64,000 nucleotides of DNA from Ruminococcus sp. (GCA_030533265.1 JAUNJM010000002.1:17328-81327), one strand, 5' to 3'. Shown: positions 36,270 to 45,750, numbered from the stretch's first letter. Notes: generated from the letters alone by a model not told the origin. Program-made: numbers and translations.

Positions 36270-36298
36270 ATTATACCACAATTTTGACATTCAATCAA
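36270..36298 (-). promoter_or_regulatory. Promoter of cmk-plsC and ispH-rpsA
   Basis: Minus strand: TTGATT, 17 bases ending TGG, TATAAT. The leader to cmk is about 220 bases and holds only a small stem (ACCTG with CAGGT). Confidence 0.75.
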
Positions 36299-36301
36299 GT
36301 T

Positions 36302-36772
36302 TCAAACGATAATATCAGCTGAATTGACGATGATTATTTTTCTCAGCTCAGCAAGACTCAATTCAACCTGCCATCCGATTTTTCCTGCACTGAAAATGAT
36401 CGTATCAAATTTCTCAGCCGTCTTGTGAACAGTAGTGAGAAACTGTTTTTTCATACCAACAGGTGAACAACCACCATGAACGTATCCTGTGGTTTTAAGC
36501 AAGTCCTTTTGCTTTATCATCTCTACCGACTTTTCACCAACAGCAACCGCTGCCTTTTTGAGATCAAGCTCCTCTGCAACAGGTATCATAAAGACAAAAT
36601 GCTCACCACTCTTACCTTTTGTTACAAGAGTCTTGAACACCTGTTCAGGATTCTCGTTCAAAGCCTCTGCTACTTCAATACCACTCACTGCACCGGTGTC
36701 CTCATAACAGTGAGCTTTGTATGCTGTTTTATTCTTGTCGAGAATTCTCATGACATTTGTTTTAAAAGCCAT
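36302..36772 (-). CDS. ybaK: Cys-tRNA(Pro)/Cys-tRNA(Cys) deacylase YbaK
   Basis: A 156-residue YbaK/ProX-type editing protein that hydrolyses misacylated Cys-tRNA(Pro) in trans to prolyl-tRNA synthetase. Visible features are the VFKTLV segment with the conserved Lys near residue 46, FVFMIPVAEELDLKKAA, and the GYVHGGCSPVGMKK loop near 110-123. Length is typical. I place the start at the ATG at 36772, where GGAG lies upstream and overlaps the end of the flavoprotein gene. It is the last gene of the run from ygiQ through rpiR. Confidence 0.94.
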   Translation of the reverse strand: MAFKTNVMRILDKNKTAYKAHCYEDTGAVSGIEVAEALNENPEQVFKTLVTKGKSGEHFVFMIPVAEELDLKKAAVAVGEKSVEMIKQKDLLKTTGYVHGGCSPVGMKKQFLTTVHKTAEKFDTIIFSAGKIGWQVELSLAELRKIIIVNSADIIV

Positions 36773-36786
36773 ATCTATAACTCCGT

Positions 36787-38019
36787 TCAAAGCATAGCCT
36801 GAACCGCAGCAAATGCCGTTGCAAAGGCTATCTGTAAATTATATCCTCCTGTGTAAGCGTCAACATCAAGCACCTCTCCAATGAAATAAAGTCCACTTAC
36901 AAGCTTGGATTCCATAGTTTTCGGAGATACTTCATTGACATTCACTCCACCTCTTGTAATGATAGCTTCATCAATCGGTCGCAAGGCCTTGATGTTGAAT
37001 ATCATATTTTTCAGTAGTCCGACAAGCTTTTCACGTTCTTCACGAGTTATCTGGTTGACCTTTTTGAATGACGGAATACCACTCATCTTAACGACAACAG
37101 GTATCATCTTTGATGGCAGAAGCTTATTAAGTGAGTTTGAAAAATCCCTGTTCGGGAAGTCACTAAAATCACGCAGAATACGCTCATCAAGCTTCTCATA
37201 CGACAATGCAGGTTTAAGATCTATCGCAATGGTGTACCTACCCTTTGTTATCTTGTCCATATGCGCAGATGCAGAAAGTACCAGCGGTCCGGAAAGTCCG
37301 AAATGCGTGAAAAGCATCTCGCCAAGCTCTGAAAACAGAGGCTTTTCCCTTCCTTGTTCATAAAGACTCAGGACACAATTTCTTAGTGAAAGTCCCATCA
37401 TTTCAGCAGGCTCTTTTTCCTCAGTGACCATAGGACAAAGTGACGGCGTAAGCTCTGTGACCGTATGCCCTGCCTGTTTCGCAAAAGCATATCCGTCACC
37501 AGTCGAGCCTGTTTTCGGGTATGACTTTCCACCTGTTGCAACTATAACTCTTTCAGCAAAAAAGCTGTTATTTTCGCACTTGACGCCCTTAACGGTACCG
37601 TCCTCTATGATAAGCTCTAAAGCCTTATCGTTTACTATACTTACTCCTGCATCCCGTGCTGTGTTGACAAGTGCTCCGACAATGCTTGATGATTTGTCAC
37701 TCACCGGGAAAACTCTGTTCCCACGTTCAGTTTTCAGCTCAACACCAAGGCTTTCAAAAAAAGCCATAGTATCCTCAGGAGCAAATCTGCTGAGTGATGA
37801 GTACATAAACCTCGGATTTCTCGGAATATTCGCAAGAACATTCTGCACGTCAGAATTATTTGTAACGTTGCACCTGCCCTTACCTGTGATGAGCAGTTTC
37901 TTGCCTATGACCGACATATGCTCAATAATAATTACGTCCTTTCCCTGCCATGCAAGCTGAATTGACGCAAAAAGTCCTGACGCTCCTCCACCGATTATAA
38001 CTACATCAGCAGTTCTCAT
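36787..38019 (-). CDS. NAD(P)/FAD-dependent oxidoreductase, HI0933/YhiN/BaiN family
   Basis: A 410-residue flavoprotein. The N-terminal Rossmann motif is VVIIGGGASGLFASIQLAW, followed by GKKLLITGKGRCNVTN near 40-55, a hallmark of the HI0933 family. VIVATGGKSYPKTGSTGDGY lies near 155-175, and the C-terminus has GLYFIGEVLDVDAYTGGYN for FAD binding. Members include bile-acid flavoprotein reductases, but most have unknown substrates. The ATG overlaps the rpiR stop by one base (TGATG), so the two are coupled. Confidence 0.92.
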   Translation of the reverse strand: MRTADVVIIGGGASGLFASIQLAWQGKDVIIIEHMSVIGKKLLITGKGRCNVTNNSDVQNVLANIPRNPRFMYSSLSRFAPEDTMAFFESLGVELKTERGNRVFPVSDKSSSIVGALVNTARDAGVSIVNDKALELIIEDGTVKGVKCENNSFFAERVIVATGGKSYPKTGSTGDGYAFAKQAGHTVTELTPSLCPMVTEEKEPAEMMGLSLRNCVLSLYEQGREKPLFSELGEMLFTHFGLSGPLVLSASAHMDKITKGRYTIAIDLKPALSYEKLDERILRDFSDFPNRDFSNSLNKLLPSKMIPVVVKMSGIPSFKKVNQITREEREKLVGLLKNMIFNIKALRPIDEAIITRGGVNVNEVSPKTMESKLVSGLYFIGEVLDVDAYTGGYNLQIAFATAFAAVQAML

Positions 38020-38888
38020 CAACCTCTCTCCTCGTTCTTTTCATAAACGTCATACTGCTCCCAAATGTTTTCAAGACGCTCAAAGCTCTTTGAAACCTTG
38101 TCCACATTGCTGATAGAAACCGCCGCAATAAGTGCATTTATCAGGCTCAGTGGTGCAACAAGAGAGTCAACAAACGATGCCATATCGCTTCTTGCAAGCA
38201 GAAGATTGTTCGCATATTGTGCAAGTGGTGAATCGACCGAATCGGTGATAGCAATAACATTAGCTCCACTGTTGCTTGCATATTCAAGCATTTTTGCAGT
38301 CTGCTTTGAGTATCTCGGAAAGGAAATGCCAATAATAACATCCTTTTCGTCAATATGCATCACCTGTTCAAAAAGCTCACTTGTGGTAGTGTTTCTGATA
38401 AGCTTCACATGAGGAAAAATCATTGTGAAATAGTAGTTCAGAAAGCTTGCTAACGGTGCAGCACTTCTCGCACCGATTATGTATATTGTATTGCAGTTTA
38501 TTATCTTGTCAACTGCATTGTTAAAGTCATCTTTAGAAGTTTCTTCAAGCGTTTTACGAATCTTTTCAATGTCAAGCGAAAGCACTCTTTCAAGAACATC
38601 CTCTTTAGTCATGTGGTCAGAGGTTACTTCTATTCTCTGTACTGCTGTAAGCTTGTTTCTCATAAGATCCTGCAAGGCTCTCTGTAATGCAGGATAGCCC
38701 TCAAAATCAAGCTCTGAAGAAAACCTTACAACCGTTGATTCACTCACTCCGACCGTCTTTCCAAGCTTTTGTGCAGTCATAAAAGCTGCCTTGTCATAAT
38801 GCGAAAGAATATAATTCGCAATAAGCTTATGACCCTTTGACATTTTTGGCATCTGCTGTTCAATTCTTAAAAACAAATCCTTTTCCAT
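38019..38888 (-). CDS. MurR/RpiR family transcriptional regulator
   Basis: A 289-residue regulator. The N-terminal RpiR helix-turn-helix spans about residues 1-77 (AQKLGKTVGVSESTVVRFSSELDFEGYP). A C-terminal SIS sugar-phosphate-binding domain spans about 125-255 (IYIIGARSAAPLASFLNYYF, then GISFPRYSKQTAKMLEYA). Such proteins sense phosphosugars or amino-sugar phosphates and usually control neighbouring catabolic genes, but none is adjacent, so its target is unclear. The ATG at 38888 follows a GAAAGAGAG site. It is coupled to the flavoprotein gene downstream. Confidence 0.93.
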   Translation of the reverse strand: MEKDLFLRIEQQMPKMSKGHKLIANYILSHYDKAAFMTAQKLGKTVGVSESTVVRFSSELDFEGYPALQRALQDLMRNKLTAVQRIEVTSDHMTKEDVLERVLSLDIEKIRKTLEETSKDDFNNAVDKIINCNTIYIIGARSAAPLASFLNYYFTMIFPHVKLIRNTTTSELFEQVMHIDEKDVIIGISFPRYSKQTAKMLEYASNSGANVIAITDSVDSPLAQYANNLLLARSDMASFVDSLVAPLSLINALIAAVSISNVDKVSKSFERLENIWEQYDVYEKNEERG

Positions 38889-38921
38889 ATCCAATAATAC
38901 TCTCTTTCGTCAGTGCATAAT

Positions 38922-39131
38922 TTATTCGAACAACTCGTCCTGAAGTCTGATAATCTCGTCTTTGATGCTCCGTGTCTTTGCCTCATCACACACAAGCTTT
39001 CCGTTTTCCTCACGCAAAACATCTCCGACAGAAACATTACCATTTATCTTTCTGCGATTGATATTAATAACATTACCATCATCGTCAATGCAAACTGCAT
39101 ATCTGCCTTCAAATCTGTCTATGGTAAACAT
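38922..39131 (-). CDS. DUF3006 domain protein
   Basis: A 69-residue protein opening MFTIDRFEGRYAVCIDDDGN, the DUF3006 signature, with a small beta-rich fold and a C-terminal helix. The function is unknown. DUF3006 genes commonly accompany ComEC/Rec2-type metallo-hydrolases, exactly as here, 19 bases after the MBL gene. GGGAGTG precedes the ATG. Confidence 0.88.
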   Translation of the reverse strand: MFTIDRFEGRYAVCIDDDGNVININRRKINGNVSVGDVLREENGKLVCDEAKTRSIKDEIIRLQDELFE

Positions 39132-39150
39132 TTTTCAAGCACACTCCCAA

Positions 39151-40047
39151 CTATTTCTCTGTTTCCACACTCAATCCTTTTCCGTCTGAGACAAACCTCA
39201 CCGTACCCGTTTCAATGGTACAGTAATATTCCTTTGCATACTTTTTAAGCCTCTTGACGGTAGCATCGTGTGGATGTCCGTAAGGATTATCCTTTCCGGC
39301 TGAAACAACAACATACTCAGGAGTAACCTTTTTCAGAAATGAATTGTAGCTTGATGTATAACTACCGTGATGCCCCGCTTTAAGCACGTCAACATCAAGG
39401 TCAAAACCCTGTTCAAGCATTTCTGCCTCTTCCTCAAATTCACAGTCACCTGTTATCAGAAAGCTGTTTTCATCATGAACCAGCTTTATCAGAACGGAAT
39501 AATTATTTAAATCATCGTGATCACGTTTTGATGTAAAAAGACTCACCGTCATGTCACCAAAATCAAAATCGCAGTCCTTTGCAGCAGTTATTTTCTTGTT
39601 CTGATTTTTCACAGTCTGCAAAAATTTCCTGTAAATTGATGACGCCGGCACGTTGCTACCCGTTCTCGGCATAATGATATTCTCGGTCTTATACTTTGTT
39701 ATAACCTCTGTAGCCTCACCCATATGGTCTGAATGAGGGTGGGTTATAATAAGATAATCAAGCGATTTTATACCTGCTTTTTCAAGATAATTCAAAAGCT
39801 TATTGCTATCGTCACGTTCACCTGTGTCCACGAGAAGAGTTTTCCCATCTGACAATACAAGCGTTGCGTCACCCTGTCCAACGTCAATAAAATGCACCTG
39901 AGTATTTGCATTGCTAACCGATAACGGTTTTGTTTTTCTGTCATTATCGTTAACCGGTTCAGAAAGAAACCATATTGCACAAATTACAAAAACCACTATT
40001 GTCGAAAGCAGACTTCCTGTTTTCTTGTTTACTTTTCTTTTTGCCAT
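39151..40047 (-). CDS. Membrane-anchored or secreted MBL-fold hydrolase, ComEC C-terminal type
   Basis: A 298-residue protein with a basic N-terminus and one hydrophobic segment at about residues 12-30 (LLSTIVVFVICAIWFL), so it is exported or anchored. The metallo-beta-lactamase domain follows: HFIDVGQGDATLV near 52, LLVDTGER near 70, metal-binding THPHSDHMG near 101-109, GDCEFEEE near 200, then GHHGSY and SAGKDNPYGHPH near the end. It resembles the extracellular nuclease-like domain of ComEC without the channel. The start lies five bases after ygiQ. Confidence 0.9.
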   Translation of the reverse strand: MAKRKVNKKTGSLLSTIVVFVICAIWFLSEPVNDNDRKTKPLSVSNANTQVHFIDVGQGDATLVLSDGKTLLVDTGERDDSNKLLNYLEKAGIKSLDYLIITHPHSDHMGEATEVITKYKTENIIMPRTGSNVPASSIYRKFLQTVKNQNKKITAAKDCDFDFGDMTVSLFTSKRDHDDLNNYSVLIKLVHDENSFLITGDCEFEEEAEMLEQGFDLDVDVLKAGHHGSYTSSYNSFLKKVTPEYVVVSAGKDNPYGHPHDATVKRLKKYAKEYYCTIETGTVRFVSDGKGLSVETEK

Positions 40048-40052
40048 AATAT

Positions 40053-41939
40053 CTATCTTTTCCTGCGATTATTCTGTTTATTACGATTATTCCTGATATT
40101 TTTAACCTTTGCTTTTGCAGACTGCTTTGATTGCTGTTTTTTCATATGCTCCCTGTCAGGAGCAACAAGCTTGCCTGCACCGTGACCAATAAGATCATGT
40201 CTGCCTGCCTTTTCAAGAGCCTCGATTATCTTACGCTGGTTTTCAGGCTTGTAATACTGCAACAAAGCTCTTTGCATAGCCTTTTCCCTTGGATCTTTTG
40301 CAACAAAAACAGACTCAAGTGTATAAGGGTCAAGCTCGGTGTAGAACATACAGGTTGAAAGTGTTCCCGGTGTCGGATAAAAGTCCTGCACCTGTTCAGG
40401 ATGAATACGATTCTCCTTTAAAAACATTGCAAGCTCTATTGCATCACTCAGCTTTGAACCAGGATGTGACGACATCAGATACGGCACCAGATATTGCTCT
40501 TTGCCCTTACGTTTTGTTATCTCATAAAACTTCTTCTGAAAACGCTTGTATGCCTCGATATGAGGCTTTCCCATTTTGTCAAGCACTGCAACAGAGCAAT
40601 GCTCAGGAGCAACTTTAAGCTGTCCACTGACATGATGCTCGATAAGCTCCTGCATAAACTCATCGTCCTTATCCTCGATTAGATAGTCATATCTTATTCC
40701 TGAACGGATAAATACCTTTTTGACGCCCTTTATCGCACGGAGTTTTCTAAGCATTTCAAGATACTCCCTGTGATCAACGTGAAGGTTTTTACATGGTGAC
40801 GGTGAAAGACATTTTTTACCCTTGCAAAGTCCTGTTTCCAGCTGTTTTTCACACGATGGACCTCTGAAATTAGCAGTCGGACCACCAACATCATGAATAT
40901 ACCCCTTGAAATTCGGCATTTCGGTCAGCTTATGAGCCTCCTCAAGCACCGACTCCTCGCTCCTGACAGTAACACGTCTGCCCTGATGGAGTGCTATTGA
41001 GCAAAAGTTACAGAATCCAAAACAACCTCTGTTGTGAGTTATCGAAAACTGCACCTCTTCGATTGACGGTACTCCTCCTTCACTTTCATAGCAAGGATGA
41101 TATGTACGCTCATAAGGGAGCGAATAAACCAGATCAAGTTCTTCTGTCTTTAATGAATACGCAGGTGGATTCTGCACAAGCATTTTATCATTCTGACGCT
41201 GAATTATTGTCTTGCCATAAACCTCGTCCTGCTGGTCGTATTGTATCCTGCAAGCTTTTGCATACAGTGTCTTATTTTCAGAAACTTCCTTGAACGACGG
41301 ACACTGAACAGCACCAAAAGGCGTTTCAACAGGATCACAGAGATAACAGGTTCCCCTTATATCACGCATGTCCCTGATGCTTTCACCGGCATTCAATCTG
41401 TTTGCTATTTCAACTATCTGATGCTCACCCATACCGTACATAAGCAAGTCTGCTTGGGTATCAACAAGTACTGACGGCATAACACAGTCATTCCAGTAAT
41501 CATAATGAGCAAAACGTCTGAGTGACACTTCAAGTCCTCCGCAAAGCACAGGTATCTCAGGTGCAGCGTGTCGGCATAGCCTGCAATACACCGTTGCTGC
41601 TCTGTCAGGACGTTTACCGTTTTTGCCTCCTGCTGAATATGCATCGTCAGAACGCTTACGCTTTGCGACTGTGTAATGCGAAACCATTGAGTCAATATTA
41701 CCAGCCGTCACAAGCCATGCCAGACGTGGTTTTCCAAGTTTGAGAAAATCCTTGGTACTATTCCAGTCAGGCTGCGAGATAATTCCGACTGTATATCCGT
41801 GATATTCAAGAAGACGTGAGATTATAGCCACTCCGAAACTCGGATGATCAACATATGCATCACCTGTTATGTACACAAAATCAAGCTGTTCAATACCTCT
41901 TTCCTGCATATCCTTTTTTGAAATCGGCAAAAACGCCAT
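40053..41939 (-). CDS. ygiQ: YgiQ-family radical SAM protein
   Basis: A 628-residue YgiQ-type protein. An N-terminal B12-binding-like region begins LDFVYITGDAYVDHPSFGVAI. The radical SAM cluster motif CFGFCNFC lies near 310-317 within ITHNRGCFGFCNFC. QVQDFYPTPGTLSTCMFYT and the late GHGAGKLVAP are family hallmarks, and a very basic tail (KVKNIRNNRNKQNNRRKR) follows. The reaction is unknown. AAGGTGA precedes the ATG. It is the first gene of ygiQ-MBL-DUF3006-rpiR-flavoprotein-ybaK, all closely spaced. Confidence 0.93.
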   Translation of the reverse strand: MAFLPISKKDMQERGIEQLDFVYITGDAYVDHPSFGVAIISRLLEYHGYTVGIISQPDWNSTKDFLKLGKPRLAWLVTAGNIDSMVSHYTVAKRKRSDDAYSAGGKNGKRPDRAATVYCRLCRHAAPEIPVLCGGLEVSLRRFAHYDYWNDCVMPSVLVDTQADLLMYGMGEHQIVEIANRLNAGESIRDMRDIRGTCYLCDPVETPFGAVQCPSFKEVSENKTLYAKACRIQYDQQDEVYGKTIIQRQNDKMLVQNPPAYSLKTEELDLVYSLPYERTYHPCYESEGGVPSIEEVQFSITHNRGCFGFCNFCSIALHQGRRVTVRSEESVLEEAHKLTEMPNFKGYIHDVGGPTANFRGPSCEKQLETGLCKGKKCLSPSPCKNLHVDHREYLEMLRKLRAIKGVKKVFIRSGIRYDYLIEDKDDEFMQELIEHHVSGQLKVAPEHCSVAVLDKMGKPHIEAYKRFQKKFYEITKRKGKEQYLVPYLMSSHPGSKLSDAIELAMFLKENRIHPEQVQDFYPTPGTLSTCMFYTELDPYTLESVFVAKDPREKAMQRALLQYYKPENQRKIIEALEKAGRHDLIGHGAGKLVAPDREHMKKQQSKQSAKAKVKNIRNNRNKQNNRRKR

Positions 41940-41981
41940 AAAATCACCTTCTTAAAAGCATAATTCATAAGTTCCTGACCT

Positions 41982-42010
41982 GGTATATCATAAATTAAAC
42001 AAATCATCAA
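41982..42010 (-). promoter_or_regulatory. Probable ygiQ operon promoter
   Basis: Minus strand: TTGATG, 17 bases, TATACC. About 43 bases upstream of the ygiQ start. Confidence 0.5.
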
Positions 42011-42070
42011 ATAGCTTAGCGTTTTATATGACAGCATCAACTGTCTTAACACTTAGTCTGTCGGTATCGT

Positions 42071-44542
42071 TTATGACAACCCTTGTCTTTCGTACCATTC
42101 TTCTTTTGTAATATTTATCTTTCTCGGTTTTGAACCTTCCTGTGGGCCGATAATACCCATTTCCTCTATTTCGTCCATGATTCTTGCGGCACGAGGGAAT
42201 CCGAGTTTAAGCTTTCGCTGTAAAAACGCTGTTGAAGCGTTACCCGTTTCAACGATTATCGAAATTGCCTGATTTGTAAGCTCGTCCCCTGTTTCTCCAT
42301 CACCTGCAACGGCAACAGGATTTTCCTTCGGCTGAGGAGTATTCTTTTCAACCTCGTGGATAACTTCCTCGCTGTATTCTGTTTTATGCTCTCCCTTGAG
42401 ATAATTCACAAGATTTCTTATCTCTGCAGTTGACGCAAAACCACTCTGTATACGGACAGGCTTTGGCATACCTACAGGCTTATAGAGCATATCACCCTTA
42501 CCCAGCAACTTTTCTGCACCAACCTCATCAAGTATAACTCGTGAATCAGTATTATTGGATACCGAGAGAGCTGTACGGCTTGGAATATTCGCCTTGATAA
42601 GACCTGTGAGGACATCAACTCGTGGTGACTGAGTTGCGATAAGCATATGCATACCTGCTGCACGAGCAAGCTGTGCAAGTCGCATTACCGATTCCTCGAC
42701 CTCTGATTTTGCCGCCATCATAAGGTCAGCAAACTCGTCAATTATGATAACTACCTGTGCTAGCTTTGTTCTTTCAAGCTCAGGATTTTCGTCAACAAAC
42801 TGGTTGTAATCCTCAAGGTTTTTAGTACCGTTAGCTTCAAAAAGCTTATATCTTCTCATCATCTCATTCACTGCCCAACCAAGAGCACCAGCCGCCTTCA
42901 ACGGCTCGGTAACAACAGGTATAAGCAGGTGTGGAATACCGTTATACATCGGAAATTCAACCTTTTTCGGGTCAATAAGAATAAGCTTTACCTCATCCGG
43001 TGAAGCGTGGAACAGAATATTGAGTATTATAGAATTCGTGAAAACAGACTTACCTGAACCTGTAGTTCCTGCGATGAGCATGTGTGGCATTGAAGCTATG
43101 TCACCAATAACGATTTTACCCTCAATATCCTTGCCGACAGCAAATGTCAGCTTGCCCTTTGCGTTACGATAATCATCACTGTCAATAAGCTCACGCATTG
43201 AAACACTATCACGATGGTTGTTAGGTATCTCTATTCCGATTGCAGCTTTTCCCGGTATCGGAGCTTCGATTCTTACACCGTTTGCAGCAAGGTTGAGTGC
43301 TATATCATCAGCAAGATTTGTTATCTGCTTTACCTTGACACCTGCAGCAGGCTGAAGCTCGTATCTTGTTACAGACGGTCCTCTGTGTATACCAATTATC
43401 CTTGTCTTTACACCGAAAGTTTCAAGCGTTTCGACAAGCTTTTCACTTTTCTCCATTATCTCCTGCTGAGCAAGTTCAGGTGGAGTGGAATTTGATGAAT
43501 ACTTCAATATATCGATAGGCGGATAGGTATATGTTGAAACAGCCTCGTCCTTTTCAAAAAGCGTTGTCTGACCGTCCTGTTCAACGTAAACAGGCTTGTC
43601 CTCAATCGGCTCGGTATCGGCATTATTGTCGCCACCTGAAACGGCCTGCTTTGCAATTTTCTCAAGTTCCTGCTTCTGAGCCTGCTTGTTCTCTTCAGAC
43701 TGCAAAACAGAATCGCTCTCGTCAATACTTTCAATGTTCTCAGGCTCATCAAAGTCACCTTTTGAAAGCTTTGAAGCGTCAACAAAATAGTCATTATCTT
43801 TAACTGAATTATTTACAGGAAGTGTTTTCTTCGGTGGAAGAGGCTTGTTTCTCTTATCCTGACGATCCTTGCTGACAGCCTTGTAACCTCCGACAAACGG
43901 TTTTGAAAGCCCCTTTAAAAGCTGCGGAAGTGTGATATTAGTCAAAAGCATTACAAACGTGAATGCAAGCAGTATAATAACTATCGTTGCACCAACTTTT
44001 TTGAACGCCCATAGCAACGGCCAACCAAGAATTGCTCCGGCAAGTCCACCACCATTAAGCTCCGTACCATCATTATAGAGTACGCTGAGCTTTGTTAAAA
44101 AATCCGCACCGTCGATACTTCCGACCTGGATTATCTGTGCTCCTGCACTGAGTATCAGCATGAACATCAGACCTTTAAGTATCTTTGCAACAACAGTATG
44201 CTGTGATTTGTCGGTAGCGATGAGTATTGCGACATAGATGATAAGTGGTGCAAAAAGGAACACTGATATTCCGAAAAGGCCACGATTTATCTCATAAAGC
44301 TTCGCCCAGAGTCCGTCACCTTTAACAAACGTAAGAAAAACTTCCAGAATACCATAAAAAAACAATATGTATGACCAAAAACGTCTGCTTTCCTGTGAAT
44401 CTGACTGTTTAACAGGAGGTTTTTGTGTGTTCACATTGCGTTTCGTAGTATTATTTGCCCTCTGCTTTTGAGGTGCAGGCTTTTTACTGCCCTTGTTTTT
44501 TTGTACTCTTTTTTTTGTTGGCGATGGTTTTTTTGCCGCCAT
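42071..44542 (-). CDS. ftsK: DNA translocase FtsK/SpoIIIE
   Basis: An 823-residue septal DNA pump. A Lys-rich N-terminus precedes about four membrane helices (residues 54-215), then a variable acidic linker to about 330. The motor follows: Walker A GTTGSGKSVFTN near 488 and Walker B VVIIIDEFADLMM near 590. The C-terminal gamma winged-helix (TAFLQRKLKLGFPRAARIMD) recognises KOPS-type sites. It moves chromosome ends through the division or sporulation septum. Family members split into FtsK and SpoIIIE by use rather than clear sequence. Proximity to tepA and ylzJ matches the Bacillus spoIIIE locus. Confidence 0.96.
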   Translation of the reverse strand: MAAKKPSPTKKRVQKNKGSKKPAPQKQRANNTTKRNVNTQKPPVKQSDSQESRRFWSYILFFYGILEVFLTFVKGDGLWAKLYEINRGLFGISVFLFAPLIIYVAILIATDKSQHTVVAKILKGLMFMLILSAGAQIIQVGSIDGADFLTKLSVLYNDGTELNGGGLAGAILGWPLLWAFKKVGATIVIILLAFTFVMLLTNITLPQLLKGLSKPFVGGYKAVSKDRQDKRNKPLPPKKTLPVNNSVKDNDYFVDASKLSKGDFDEPENIESIDESDSVLQSEENKQAQKQELEKIAKQAVSGGDNNADTEPIEDKPVYVEQDGQTTLFEKDEAVSTYTYPPIDILKYSSNSTPPELAQQEIMEKSEKLVETLETFGVKTRIIGIHRGPSVTRYELQPAAGVKVKQITNLADDIALNLAANGVRIEAPIPGKAAIGIEIPNNHRDSVSMRELIDSDDYRNAKGKLTFAVGKDIEGKIVIGDIASMPHMLIAGTTGSGKSVFTNSIILNILFHASPDEVKLILIDPKKVEFPMYNGIPHLLIPVVTEPLKAAGALGWAVNEMMRRYKLFEANGTKNLEDYNQFVDENPELERTKLAQVVIIIDEFADLMMAAKSEVEESVMRLAQLARAAGMHMLIATQSPRVDVLTGLIKANIPSRTALSVSNNTDSRVILDEVGAEKLLGKGDMLYKPVGMPKPVRIQSGFASTAEIRNLVNYLKGEHKTEYSEEVIHEVEKNTPQPKENPVAVAGDGETGDELTNQAISIIVETGNASTAFLQRKLKLGFPRAARIMDEIEEMGIIGPQEGSKPRKINITKEEWYERQGLS

Positions 44543-44588
44543 TTTTACACGATCCTTTCTTTGATTGTGACTTTTATTTAAGGAAAAC

Positions 44589-44609
44589 GGGAGTCCAACA
44601 AGGACTCCC
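44589..44609 (-). terminator. Terminator after uppP
   Basis: GGGAGTCC and GGACTCCC form an eight-pair stem, with GTTTTCC after it on the minus strand. It would separate uppP from ftsK, at least in part. Confidence 0.75.
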
Positions 44610-44622
44610 CTGATTTTATGTA

Positions 44623-45489
44623 TTAACCAATAGTTATCGGATGTCCGATGATTGCTTCTATGATCGATGCAATTATTACAAGCACACCCAGTATGCAGGT
44701 ATAGTATGCAAAAATCTTGAATTTATCTGACTTTACAAGCCAATTCACAAGCTTTATTGCACAAATTCCTGTAAATGCCGCAACAACAAAGCCTACTAAA
44801 CACTCCGAAAAGTTTACCGTCACTGCATCTTCTTTTATTGCATCCTTGACTTCAAGCAAACAGCCTCCTAAAATTGCAGGTATACCCAGGATAAATGAAT
44901 ACTGGACTGCTGTTGAACGTGAAAAGCCTGTAAACAGACCTGCCGAAATCGTTGAGCCTGAACGGGATACTCCCGGGAGAAGTGCTACACCCTGGAAAAA
45001 ACCTACAGTAACTGCATCTGCAGTCGTAATATCCTTTGGCTTTTTATTTTTCTTGACGCATCTGTCTGACATGAAAAGTATAGCAGCTGTATAAAGGAAG
45101 CAAACTCCTTCAGCATAAATACTTGCATCCTCAGCAATGCCCTCAAACCAATCTTTAAAAATATAAAACGGTATCAGGCACGCTGTCGAAATAATGATCA
45201 TCATAATCATTCGTCTTTCAGGGTTCATACCCTTCCAGCTGAACTTTCTGGTAAAAACATCCTTGCACAGAGATACTGCCTCTTTTATCAGTGCAATAAT
45301 AGTTTTTCTGAATGCTACAAAAACAGCAACCAGCGTTCCAAGGTGAAGTATTGCCGAAAACATCAGCGAACCCTCACCACTGTTACCGGTGAAATGCTGA
45401 TAGAGTGAAAGATGTCCTGAACTGGACACCGGCAGAAACTCCGTCAGTCCTTGAATTATAGCCTGAAAAATTGCGTTAAAAAAGCCCAT
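44623..45489 (-). CDS. uppP: Undecaprenyl-diphosphatase (BacA type)
   Basis: A 288-residue multipass membrane enzyme. The first motif GLTEFLPVSSSGHL lies near residues 14-27, with Glu and Ser/His active-site residues; the second, LLPGVSRSGSTIS, near 171-183. It dephosphorylates undecaprenyl pyrophosphate to recycle the lipid carrier of peptidoglycan and can give bacitracin tolerance. GGAGG precedes the ATG. It follows ylzJ by about 130 bases and sits between ylzJ and ftsK, which are adjacent in Bacillus. Confidence 0.97.
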   Translation of the reverse strand: MGFFNAIFQAIIQGLTEFLPVSSSGHLSLYQHFTGNSGEGSLMFSAILHLGTLVAVFVAFRKTIIALIKEAVSLCKDVFTRKFSWKGMNPERRMIMMIIISTACLIPFYIFKDWFEGIAEDASIYAEGVCFLYTAAILFMSDRCVKKNKKPKDITTADAVTVGFFQGVALLPGVSRSGSTISAGLFTGFSRSTAVQYSFILGIPAILGGCLLEVKDAIKEDAVTVNFSECLVGFVVAAFTGICAIKLVNWLVKSDKFKIFAYYTCILGVLVIIASIIEAIIGHPITIG

Positions 45490-45619
45490 ATTAATCCTCC
45501 GTCAAAAAAATGTTTCGTAATATTTATTTTTCGTTACAGTATATCTATGCTCAGGGTAAACTCTCTAGCCGATCAAAGCTATATAAACTTGACTGTTTGT
45601 TCAAATAGACATACCTAAA

Positions 45620-45748
45620 TTAATTATGAATTGATAAAAATTTGTACGGATCAGTACACACCGACCCTTTGTCTGATTTCTCACAATTCTGAGGATAAAG
45701 CTCATCAGTCCTCAGAACCTCATATATGTCAATTATTGTATAGAGCAT
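45620..45748 (-). CDS. ylzJ: YlzJ-like small protein
   Basis: A 42-codon gene overlooked by length filters. It begins MLYTIIDIYEVL and continues with a short polar tail, matching the start of Bacillus YlzJ-like proteins as I recall them. GGAGG lies seven bases before the ATG at 45748. The ATG begins two bases after the tepA stop, the position ylzJ holds between tepA and spoIIIE in Bacillus. The function is unknown. The tail is short and divergent, so identity rests on the N-terminus, ribosome site and synteny. Confidence 0.72.
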   Translation of the reverse strand: MLYTIIDIYEVLRTDELYPQNCEKSDKGSVCTDPYKFLSIHN

Positions 45749-45750
45749 AA

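Noticed and set aside
36905-37960. Long plus-strand frames of 152 and 178 codons opposite the flavoprotein gene
   Set aside because: They are antisense to a clearly conserved FAD enzyme, have no family features and no ribosome sites.
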